Assembly: GCF_032854445.1 (NCBI RefSeq)
Contig: NC_088303.1
Span: 9,927,501-9,991,500, forward strand
Length of the DNA: 64,000 nucleotides
Source of the DNA: Liolophura sinensis
Taxonomy: Eukaryota; Mollusca; Polyplacophora; Chitonida; Chitonidae
Direction: 5' to 3'
The notes under the pieces are model-generated. The model saw only the letters and a list, made by a program, of their open reading frames with translations. It did no database searches and was not told the DNA's origin. A program made the translations under genes and the position numbers. Positions 1 to 12,800 of this stretch are shown piece after piece. The first letter of the stretch is position 1; each line of letters begins with the position of its first letter.

Positions 1-816
1 TTCCATTTTGTTTATTCAAGTCAGTTGTAATTACCCCCCTTGTAGGACACTGCGTAACAGTGTCCATATATTCAGATCTTGTCCACGCATCTTCATCCAA
101 AGCAGAGTGCCGATTTTGATGAAACTTACCATACATCTTGCTTATCATCTGAACTTGTGCATACACTTAAGGTTAATTGCAGTTGGGTAATTAATGTCAT
201 AATTAGCTCCATTTACAACTTTTGTAATAGTGCTTTTCCATATGTTCAGATTTTATCCATGCAACTCTTCCTAAACTACGGGACTATTTCCATGAAACTA
301 ACAGCATACATCTTCCCTATAATCTAGACTTGTGCATATGTGCATGTAAGTTCACTTGAAATTGGCTAATTAATTTTGCATTTACACCTATTAGGCACTT
401 AATGCAGTAATGGATTTTCAAGTAGTCTGTGCTCTCTTCAGATTGCTACATTTCTCCATTCAGATTTTGATGTACTAGTAGCGCAGTCAATGCACATCAT
501 GAATGGCCCATTGAACAATCTATATAAAGCCAAGCTAAGCAACATGACGCCCTTTCATTTATTTTAAGGTTTTCTTAGTTTTATTTCTAGAAATGTTGGG
601 GGATTGAAGTGGGGTATTTCGGACATACAGATTTTTTTTTTTGAGCAAAACATCTACCCATGTAAGTATTTGTTATCTGTGTAGCAAAAAGAAGTGTATT
701 GCATTCATTTGATTGGTAGATATACAAATGCAAATTGAAATTTATGTCTTGGATTTAATGCATGGAGTAAAATAGCAGTCTTATAAACAAGAAATAACAG
801 TGTGATTCATCTTTAG
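1..816. other. XRN1 intron, nothing recognised
   Basis: AT-rich sequence with no conserved coding frame, before the first XRN1 exon seen in this window. Two short imperfect copies of a block around ATGAAACTAACC occur near 118 and 290. Confidence 0.5.
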
Positions 817-879
817 GCTGTGAACAAAAAGAAGAGGAAATCAGTGAAGATGCAGGTGAAACCACACCTCCTGTTCAGG
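817..879 (+). CDS. XRN1: XRN1 exon (first in window)
   Basis: Bounded by CTTTAG and GGTAAGC. It is 63 nt and open in phase 0 (basic, AVNKKKRKSVKM...), which joins in frame to the next exon. Another frame is also open, so the reading is less certain than for the following exons. Confidence 0.6.
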
Positions 880-3800
880 GTAAGCAGAGATAGTATTTTT
901 CATTTATTAAAAACTTTATGATTAGAAAAACTAACTACAGTCAAACATGATATATGTGGCCAGTGAAGGGGGACAAAATAAGTGGTAGTTTAGGGTAGGT
1001 GGACACTTGACACAGGCTGGATAAAAGACCAAGCCAACACATAGCTTATGTTTCTGATCCTATCAGTACGGATTTCAGATATGATCAACGTTTATGCCAA
1101 CATAGATTTAGTAGCTATATAAAACATTATACTAATGTTATATCTGAAAAATTTAAACAGAGTAGGTTGTATAAAGCCTGAAGACCTAACGTTGTTCACA
1201 CAGAGTGTAAATAATCAAGCGCTTACAGCCTGAGTTTCAACCAGCGCAAGTGTGAGTTAAGCACTTCTCCCCCAACATTTTCATGATCTGGAAAGTCTTG
1301 CGCCGATTGGATCAACGTGGATACTGGATATTCCAGTCAGCTTTTGGACTGTGAATCGCAGCTAGACTGATAATCTGTATGAAAATCCAGTGTGCCATTA
1401 CCCGTGAAGCAACAACAACATACATGTATACGTATCAGGGAAGTTCAACATGTGTTTGTGAGAGGTCATATTTTGGTAAACCAAAAAGAAGACACACCAC
1501 CAGGTAACTACGAAGATAATGGCCAGGCAAGCCAGATGCTTTTTCAAATAAACCATACCTGGATGGAACCACAGGAGGTTTGCCCACTGTGACATTGGCT
1601 TTCACACCTCAAACGACCTTTACATGGGGTTAATCCCACTGCCTGGGTGTCCTGACAAAAACCAGCTGGGCATTAAAACAAATAGGTTTTACTGCCATTC
1701 ACCAGTAAACCACAAACTTCACTAGTCAGGACAAAATGGCAGGTTACAATATTGCAAATTTTCAAACACTATCAAAGCTGCCGGCGGTCATTTTGAAATT
1801 TTCAAATGGGATTGTCATCACTTATGAAAATCTCGAATGTGTAGGGCAGGTTGATATTGGATTTTGTTACAATATATAGTGGCCGTTAGCGGCATTGGAC
1901 AGGTGTCCGCATATTACAGGTTGTTTAAGATGGAAAATCATTCGGTTGCACCGAGAGTGGACGCTTAGGACTGTTAGATGCTAAATACAGGTGCCCATAA
2001 ATATAGGTTTGACTGTATACATATTTCTTCTAATCTTTCATGCATTTCAAGTAAAAAATAAGCTACAAAGTGTGTTCATATATACAAAATATTTTGATCA
2101 GGCTTTGTCATTGGAGAGTTTTTGCACGAACAAGGGATAGTGGTTCTACTTTAGTTTATTTTACCTCTGTCCTGCATCACATATAAATGAAGCATTGTGT
2201 CAGTAATTTATCTGATGATACAGGACAGAATACAGCTAGAATGCCCTTTGTCTGTTTGAGATGTTTGTACATGTATTACAGCCTGTCTTCCTGCACGGTG
2301 GCATAATCCCTGACCCCGAGGTGACCTTCATGCTGTTTGACCGTGTGGTGAACATTCGAGAAGGCTTCTCCGTGCCGTTTGGGCTGCGGGGAACAGTGGT
2401 AGGCATCCACCATGCACAGAAAGAAGCAGACACCATGTATGAGGTCATCTTTGATTCCGAGTTTCTGGGTGGGATAACAGTCAGGTAAGTTGTAAGGGCT
2501 AATTCAGGACAGGCTTAGTGACTTCCCTTGGCATAGGAAGCCATCTTTGAGAATTTGTTTTCTTAGATCATAAAACAAATCAGGAATGTCTGAGTGTTCA
2601 CAATAAATGTAAAATCTCAGACAAATGTGATGCATTTGTTTTTTTGCCATGCATGAAAGATGTTGATTTCGGAACAGTATTTTATTGGGCATTACCACAT
2701 GGTTCCAAAGACCTATAATTCCTTTAATTCTACTTGTATAAGAGAAGTACTTCTTTGTTTACTTGATGTCACTTTCCCTATTCATTGTCTTTGCAATATC
2801 TGACTGGACCAATTCATGTGATGTCTAATATTTAACATGATCTCAAAATGCCACTGACGACGATATCCTGAAAGATATCCAATGTGGTGCAAATGCACAC
2901 TGAAGAAGTTTGATGCTTACTGGCTGAGGTGACTCTCCTAACAAACTACTAGCCCGGTACCCATAAGGTCACATGTTTTAATTTATTCTGGATGGTGAGA
3001 TCCCTGGTGTGTAGTTCATGCTGGCTTCCTCTCCCGCCATATGTAGGAAGGTCTGGCAGCAACCTGCGGACGGTCGTGGGCTTCCCTGAGGAAGTGCACA
3101 ATTTCCTCCCACCATAAGGCTGAGAGCTATCATATAAGTGAAATATTCTTGAGCACATCGTAAAACACCTGTCGAATAAATAAATAAATATGATCCCAGG
3201 CAAAATGTGGTTTCTTTCATTCTTCATAGCTTCTCCCTGTCAGTAAACTAGTTTACTATGTTAGAAGTAAATACTGAATATCTTTAGTTTCCTGTGTGCT
3301 CAGGTGTTCACCTGGTCGAGGTTACCGCTGTGCGTCCAACTGTCTCATCAACATATCCCATGGGGAGAGGAAGGAGAGGGTCAAACAGATCGTTCAGGGC
3401 TCGGCTAACTGGTCTTCCTCGCGTACAGACAACAAGGGAAGCAACTCCAGCCTGTCCTACGCTATGGCTTCTGGGAGCAGAGGGGAACAGGCGGGAAACA
3501 GCTATTCCTCCCTTAAGAATGGCCTGGCATCCAGGCAAACTGTAAGCATATACATGTGTACGTGGTTCTTATTGGTGGATGGATTTTATTTCTTGCCTGG
3601 GTGAATGTGTGTTGCCTTGGTGAATGTGTCTTGTCTTGGTGAATGTGTCTTGTCTTGGTGAATGTGTCTTGTGGTTGTGAATGTGTCTTGTCTTGGTGAA
3701 TGTGTCTTGTGGTTGTGAATGTGTCTTGTCTTGGTGAATGTGTCTTGTGGTGGTGAATGTGTCTTGTCTTGGTGAATGTGTCTTGTCATATTCATTGGTG

Positions 3801-6800
3801 AGGCAGCAGCATAACAAGCACGTACACATAAGGAACAATGTAAGTTTGCCCTTGTTGGAAAGGAAAGACTTTTGAAGTACAGTTTGGACTTTCTGTAGTA
3901 TATTCTTAAATAAATGCTATAAATATTCGACCATCAACCTCTAAATCATTTTTTATGTGGAATTTATGCATTAAATTATTATGAAAATGACACTTAAATG
4001 ATTTTGTTTTGTTGCTGAAGATGCAAGCTTCATAAAACTGCAAATTATTTCTCAACCCCATATAGTTCTAATAAAAGGTTTCAAAACATTGGCTGCAGAG
4101 ATGGCTGAAAATGTTGAAGAATTAAGGTATATAGATTGTATAATTCTAAAACATTTAAAAGAGTGTTTCTAACTTTTTACTTAAAAAACAATTGAAGAAA
4201 ATATCAAGCATGGCTGGTATGCTAATGCCTGTGTACTTGTGGCTCTCACCCAGCCTTTTGTACGTCATCGGTGTTGTTTGTAGGGGAATCAGAACAGTAA
4301 TAACAGCATAGGTCGTGAGGCAGACTTCGGCTCTCGGTCTTCAGCGCAGTTTAGTTCAGCTCGTGTCACAACTAACCAAACAAGTCGCAAAGGCACAGGA
4401 CAGACTCAGGTAAGCTTTATGAGAAATCTGGATCATCACTGATTGCATTAGGTATACTGGATCATTACTGATTACATTAGGTAACCTTCATCATTACTGA
4501 TTACATTAGCTAACCTTAATCATTACTGATTACATCGACTAACCTGGATCATTACTGATTACATTAGCTAACCTTGATCATCACTGATTATATTGGCTAA
4601 CCTGGATCATTACTGACTACATTAGCTAACCTGGATCATTACTGATTACATCGACTAACCTGGATCATTACTGATTACATTAGCTAACCTGGATCATTAC
4701 TGATTATATTAGCTAACCTGGATCATTACTGATTACATTAGCTAACCTGGATCATAAGTAATGTTATCCATAAGTAATGCCTCTGTCAATCTATAACCTG
4801 GATCATTACCGATTATATTACCTAACCTGGATCATTACTGATTGCATTAGCTAACCTTAATCATTACTGATTACATCGACTAACCTGGATCATTACTGAT
4901 TACATTAGCTAACCTGGATGATTACTGATTACATTTACTAAGCTGGATGATTAATGATTACATTAGCTAACCTGGATGATTACTGATTATATTAGCTAAC
5001 CTGGATGATTATTGATTATATTAGATAACCTGGATCATTACTGATTACATTAGCTAACTTGGATCATTACTGATAACATTAGCTAACTTGCATCATTACT
5101 GATTACATTAGCTAGCCTTTAGATCAGAGGACAGTGATTAACAGTGTTTCACTCCCAAAAGAAGTGTTTTCTGTGTAGTTTGTTATGTTTGATATCATAG
5201 ATTTATATTACGGCCTGGACAACGCCTACACAGCTTGTGTCACTGATTTCAAACAGAAAACATATTAGTGCCCTGCTAGTACTGAAGGTGACTATAGGTA
5301 TACCCCTCATCTGCAAGTCAGGCCATTTGTTTGTCCCTCCTTCAGTTTGTCTTGAAACAGTTTCTGAAGTTTTTTCATAATGGCGCATTTTATTGAATTG
5401 AACTTTGGTGCTTGGTTTTCACATGAGACGTGACATATCATGTTCAAGATTCACTCTTTTGTTCACTTTCAACAAACTTGTTACACTGAGATAAGTTACA
5501 GAACATGTTCAAGTTTTTGGCCATTATTTCTGTTTTCAACAAAATTATGTTCGTTTTTTTGTGTGTGGACTTCAGTATACATGTAGCTATTTTTCTAATG
5601 GCTCAAGAGTAAATACAAATGGCTTGTTTATCACAGGGCATTCAGATACATATATCTTATGTTATGTCTATTATGTTTTCTCATTTATATGGCAGTCCAA
5701 TAAAGCCAAAGGGATTTCATCAGAATTTGCTGACATGTGGAAAGAAATCCAGGCATCCACAGAGGCAAAGTCCTCCCCTAAGAAATCGGGCGTGTCGCTG
5801 TCACAGGCAGCTCGTGTTCTGGATGGCCAGTACCCAGAGAAACAACAGCGCCATGGAATTCCTCCACAAAGCACACCCAAAGCAGAGAAAGATCTGCTGA
5901 ATCGGCAGTTTGAGGAGGCTGACAAGCGACAGGGTGTACCTCCCTCTGACGCAACTTCAACTAGCCAATCAGGTGCTATGACCAAAATTGATATCCAGTC
6001 ATTGTTTGGTAAGGCATCTTCCAGTGCTCCTGACCCAAATGTCAGTGAGTTTGCAGCAATGATGAACTCTCTGGAAATTGCTGGGGCTGCTCAAGGCTTG
6101 TCAGATGGTTCAGTAGCGAATGTGAAGGGCAGCTCAGAAGATGGGACAGGGGTGAGTTCACATGACCACTACACAGTTGCATACACTCTCACATATGTGA
6201 AGAGCAGTTCTACAGATGGGACAGGGGTGAGTTCACATGATCACTACACAGTTACAAAGACTCTCGTGTATGTGAAGGGCAGTTGTACAGATGAGACAGG
6301 GGTGAGTTCACATGACCGCTACACAGTTGCATACACTCTCACATATGTGAAGAGCAGTTCTACAGATGGGACAGGGGTGAGTTCACATGATCACTACACA
6401 GTTACAAAGACTCTCACATATGTGAAGAGTAGCTCAGAAGATGGGACAGGGGTGAGTTCACATGACCACTACACAGTTGCATACACTCTCACATATGTGA
6501 AGAGCAGTTCTACAGATGGGACAGGGGTGAGTTCACATGATCACTACACAGTTACAAAGACTCTCACATATGTGAAGAGTAGCTCAGAAGATGGGACAGG
6601 GGTGAGTTCACATGATCACTACACAGCTCCATACACTCCGACATGTGTGAAGAGCAGTTCTACAGTTGAGACAGGGGTGAGTTCACATGACCACTACACA
6701 GTTACAAAGACTCTCACGTACTGTATGTGAAGAACAGTTCTACAGATGAGACAGGGGTGAGTTCACACGGCCACTACACAGTTACGTTCATGTACACTCT

Positions 6801-9800
6801 GATAAATTTGAAGAGCAGTTCTGCACAAGGGACAGGAGTGAGTTACCACAGCACTGATACAAACACCCTTATAGATATGGAGAGATTTGCCAGTAACACA
6901 AGAAATAGTCATCTAAATAAGCCCTAAAGACTGAAATATAGTTGTTATTTATTGTGACATATTCACTTTAACACTTATAAGCCTGTTAAAATGGTTTTAA
7001 AGTGTTGAATTGCTAGGTGTCTAATGTAAGAAAGGATTAAGGTTTAAACCTGACCTTGGACAATAAGTGAACAATGAAGTTTGTGAAACTATTTGTGCGG
7101 CAAATACTTATTCAGTAACAACAATAATTAAATAAATAAATAAATAAGAAAGAAAACGCATAAATTGCAATGTTCTCACAGCAGTTTATCTAACTGGCAT
7201 CATATAAGTGCTCTGTTGTTTGGGGTTAAACAGAAAATCAGATATTAAAGAAATATATTCTGCGACATGGTGTAACTGGAGTGACTTAAGTCTCTATATA
7301 GGATATATGTAATTTGTTCAACATGTTTTTTTTCAGGCTGGCCTTGTGGAGAGGCAAAAGTCATTAATTGTAGATGACACGTTAGGACAGAGGACTTCCC
7401 CTGTCTCACCAAGTTCCCAACAGGCACTGTCTGGGCACAGCTATGGGAGACAACTCTCTGTTCAGGAGCTGTTTGCAGGTAACATGTCATGCTGTTGAAT
7501 CTTCTTTCGTTTATGAAGAAGTACTTCATACCCATACAGTTATTTAAATAGACGTTACGGTAAATGCTGTAAGTCTTAGGCCCAAAAAGTGCATTTTCAG
7601 AGGCAATTACACTTCATAAAGTATTGCCTGTGGTGCAGAAACTTTTGTTTTTCCATTAGGCAATGATTCTTTAAAACAAACCTCAAAATACCTTTCCAAG
7701 AGCAATAGAGCTCCAAGAATCTTTTGTACAACTTAGTCATTGGCGAAATTTGAGGTCATTTAATGTACGCTGTGTCATGATGGATATTGTTTACCATCAT
7801 TTAGCTTTGTTTTGCAGGTGCTAAGCAGTGTGCTAGCAAAGCACCAGCATCTCCTACGTCTTCACTTCTGCCTGCGTCAGTAGTTGGAGAACACACTCCA
7901 GAGCATCAGGTCCAGCCAATCCAAGACTTGGCATCAACAGCTAGAGGAGATTACCCTCTCGAAGCTCAGGTTCGGCCAATACCAGACTCTGCACCAGCAG
8001 TGAGAGAACATCCACCGCCAGAGTCTGCTCCAAAGATCTCCAGTCATCCTGCAAATTCCCGACAGCTGGTACCTCCACTTCCTGTGGTCAACCAGTTGTT
8101 AGGAATGCACCCTCCGGGGCTGGCCCCTACAGCCATCCCTCCCCCGGCCCTGCTGCACCCGACGCTCCCTCTTCCATCCGTTCCACCCCACTCGGGCCCT
8201 CATCAGAGGGTTGTCCGGTAAGTCAATATCCATGTCAGGACTTTCTAGGTTGAATTTAGAGAATATGTTCATCAAATGCACCGGTTTCCTCTCACGATGA
8301 CGCTGGCTGCCATTATGTAAGTAAAATATTCTTCAGTACGGTGTAAAATACAAACCAAATAGATAAATAATTTTTTCTAATGTTCAGTTTTTCAAATATA
8401 AACACAATTTTACTGTGGAAGATTCATGGAGAACTTCATCTAAAACTACCATATTTCCGCAACCTTTCCGCAAGGAGCCAAGACGAGTTCTGCTTGCTGC
8501 ATGATGTCACAACTCCACAACACTGCCCTGACCGATATGAACATAAATGCTGTGAATAGTGGGCCTAACTTGTTTCATACCACTGATCACTTTACAGCAG
8601 ACGGCGCGACGGGTAGTGTGGGTGTAGACAATGGTCGTAGGGTTATAAAACTTGCGGCGAAGGCCCCTATAGATATAACTGATGTCATGCAAATCGGTAT
8701 GACTAAAATTAAAAGCTGTACAGCTATCCAGCTATTAAATCAACAATTTCATGAAATTCTCCCAAAATTCCCATGGTGATGTGCTGTAAATTAATGGGTA
8801 GTGGATTATCAGAACTGCTGTTGTTCGACGTTGAGTGCCTCGATCAGGGATTCCAAATCAGTGAAATCCAGGTCAAACTTTCTATGCCGACACCTAATAG
8901 TGGTAAACTCGCTAACCCTTCCATGAAAAGCATATTTTTTACCATGCATTGCGGCTTATACCTATCTCTTACGAGCGTAATTAAAACGGTCCAGTACAGG
9001 TATGTTAAATGTTGGTGCTATTTTATGCAGTACTCAAGAAAATTTCACTCATACGATGACAGCCAGCATTGTGGTGGGAAGATCTCCTGAAGTGGCGATA
9101 ATAAATTCAGTGTGCACCAGTTGAACATTGTGTTTGCATGTCTGAAAGTGGTCGCCCGTGAACAGCTTCACGTCGCAACAATTTTATACATTGTATTGGT
9201 GAAAGGCTATTGCCATTCCTTGTCAAATTTTCTGGGACGTCAGTCACGAGTGACAAATTGTCTTACAGATGACTGACAGCTCACAGAATTCAACATTGAT
9301 CAATCAGATGAACTTATTTTCATTGACCCGCCCCTTGGATAAAAAATTGATTGTGAAATCTTTCACCAAATCTAGACTATATGACAGGAGTTCAAAATTT
9401 TACATTTTGTCACGTACCTAGTGATGATTTTAAATTACAATAACGACATTGAGTTTGGCCTTAATACTAAACCATTTCAGTAAAACCATCAAAAAGTCCT
9501 GTACTGGTTAGCGTATTATAATGGTGTTCACAACACTTAATCTGTTTGGCATGGGCGAAACAACAGGTGGTCGGATCGGGTCTCTTGCTGTGATTGTCTT
9601 GTCCTACAGTATGCTGGAATTGAGGAAAGTTACGATTTGCATATCAACACCACTCAGCTCGTGAGGCTCGTGTGTAACAATGTTGTTCAACCTACGGAAG
9701 CTTAAAAAATCTAAAATCTAATATTCAGATATCAATATTTTAGAAAGGGACAAACACTGTTAAATGTACTGCGATTATCATTTTAGAAACTTTTAGTTTC

Positions 9801-12800
9801 TGCATATATCTTGTAACCATTTTTTCTGAAGAAAAGAAGAACAGGTCCAAGCATGAAGAGTGTTCTTTTCAGAAGTAAATGTATGCGTCAGAGCTGCTCA
9901 TATAGACATTAAGGGGTTAAAGATGAGTGTTTAATCCTGCCTTTGATTAACAAGTGTGTTTTTATCCTGCTTAAGATCCCCCATCACCACATTGCTCTCT
10001 TGTTGAGGATTATGTGGCTACAAAGATTGACTGCTTGACAGCCTTGAGTTTAGGTCTGCCTGTGCTGACGAGTTTCATTCAATTTCTTAGTCTAAGCTAA
10101 TACACTCAGTTGGGTATTATCAATTCAGCATAACATGTAATGTGACTATAGTCTCACATTTAACTATGGCTATAGGCTGTGCAGCATGGTTTGACATCTC
10201 TAACTCTTACATAACTGTCTCTAACCAAATAATTTATTTATTTTCGTTTAAAAATTAAAATGAATTACCTCCAATCTCCCTAATTGTTTGTCATGGATTC
10301 AACTCCGACTTCTTCGTAAGTTTTACTGCCCGATGCTTGCGAAAAGGTTGCAGAAATATGCTAGATTAATACCTCCCATAGAGCGCAGTTAAATGCTTGA
10401 GTTCTATGGTGAACTTCTAAAGACGATAGGGATAATCTGGGATGCAGTTCAAGTGAAGTGAAACAAGTTTTTGTTTCCACCTTTGGATGAAATGATGAAA
10501 TTACCAGAATCGTGTCATAAAAAGTAGGGATTCTTGTATTTACATTCAATGGACACTCTGTTAAAGGTTTCGTAGAGCCTGGTTTCTTCCGCCCATCAAC
10601 TTCACAGCAGTGATTCACTTCTATTAATCCTGATTGAACATTGTGTACACCATTGCCCAAGTCATTAATCAAAGGTAGTAAATACAAAGTACAGTCTATT
10701 ATGAACATGACTATCAGTAACTGAGTGACAGTTTGTATTTCTGATTGCAGAAACCCTGTAATGGAGCTGCTGGAATTGTGCAATTCTTCAGGAATGGGAC
10801 CTCCTAAATATGATTACACATCCTCACAGAAGGTGATTTGATAACCCTTATTTTTGTGTCATTTAACCCCACAACTTTAATGTAAGACAGCTGTAAAGAT
10901 GAGGAGGAAGTTGGATGCAGTAATGTGTCTAGTTTATAGCCCCGATAGTGTACCTCAACCTCTAATCAAAATATGTCATCATGTTTTTTATTGTTGTTGT
11001 TGTTGTTGTCATTCAAAACAAAGCCTGCTGAAGTGGTGTGGTACTTGAGTCTCTATGATCACATTGTGTGTATTCCAGTACTCAGTACTGTGACGTCACC
11101 TATAGAATTATTCATGTATTTTGAGATCACGCAATGGCCGTAACGCCAGGCTTAGGCTAGTCAGCCATGAAGTACATGGAAACACACAATGTCTACATGT
11201 TACACCTTCCAGTATGTCGTCATACACTTGGTGGTTTTGAAAAATCAGCACGCATTAAGCCTAACAGTAGTTAGGCGTAATGAGAATCAACCTTTCAAAA
11301 GATCTGCATCAAGAGACATCTGAATTTGATAATTTTTCTCTCTCAGACTTTCTGTGTCACCAATCTTTTACGGCTACTTAATTTTGACAGGGACAAATTG
11401 CAGCATATGTTACTTTGTCAACGGGTCAAAAGTTCCATGGGTCTGTGTGTAGTACAAGGGAGGCGGCTTCAGAGAGTGCAGCGAGTATGACCCTCAGACA
11501 ACTGGTGAGGAGAAATAGAGGGTATTGCACAGTGAAGGTTGAATACCATAAATATTGTTTGAGTCAGAGGTGGAAATGATATTCCATGATACGCTTCGCT
11601 GTGCAGTATTCTATTTATTATTTATATCCTGTCATTTTCTCTACATGTATATAAATGCGTATCAGTTTATCTGTTGCATACGTGAAAAAATAAGCATATG
11701 CGCTTAAGTTTCGTTCACGTCTGCGCTCACTAAACCTTTTTACAGTTTTAAACGCTGTCTGTAAGTAATTATACATTCCACAATGGTGTTTAATGCTAAT
11801 GCAATACAGGTATTTACATAAATTAAGCACATGAAGAATTTCAACCTCTTTTTTGGGTGAGCTATATATTGCGTAGAAGTGCACGGCCTTGTGATACAGT
11901 CCACAAGTCAAGGTCACCAGCAGTGTAATAGCAAAATGTAATAACAAAAGTGATATCTAACTAGTGAAGATATCATTTTTATCAGTGAAGGAAATACTGG
12001 GATTTCACTGATGTATAAATAATAAATATCCTTCTTTACCCATTCCATGAAAACGAGGGATATTCATTTGGGTCTGTATGTCTGTCTGTCGAGTCGTCAT
12101 GCTGTGCTTCTTGTGCAGTAAATAACATTGTGTACAAGTTAAGTTTGTAGCCTTTGAGGACAAGTTTGAGATCCAGCTTGATCCATGGATACATTTTGCT
12201 GTTTATGTGTGTGACAGGAGTGAATGACCACTCTGAATTTGCTTGTTTATAGGATGTGAAATTTTGTTAAAGTCTGTTGTATAATTATGCCTGATGAGCC
12301 TAGTAATCGGCTTGCTGCTGCAGTGGTACACACGTTACATATAGAGACCTTAGTCACCTACATTATGTAGGTCTTTACACGTATAGGTACTGGTGTGATC
12401 CTTGACCTTTTTGCCTTGACCAATCAGCCCCTGACTAATAGGGTTATAGGCTGAAATGCAGCTCTCGTTGAGTTCAGGCCAGAAGACAAGAGGGTTGTCA
12501 GCAAAGGGTGGTGGTTTATAGTAAAAGCACTCCAGTTCTCCTATCTTTAAACCAGTTAAGTATTACTACAGTGAAAAATTCTTCAGTATGGCATTAAACA
12601 TCATTATGTATGTATACTTAAAGCAGTACTTTAGAATTGTTTCACTTGTGCTATAGCGTTCAAGTTCATGGGTGGATTGGAAGCTGACTTGCCTGGAGTA
12701 AACCATTGCCCTTTACCAGGTACATGACAAATCTCTATGCTTCAAGTTTCAGCGGAACTAGCCAGGGCTGGATTTGAACCTGCAGCCTCAGTGGCTAGGG

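Noticed and set aside
8501-9090. Two adjacent ORFs inside an XRN1 intron
   Set aside because: No recognisable motif, and the second runs into a SINE fragment; likely chance.
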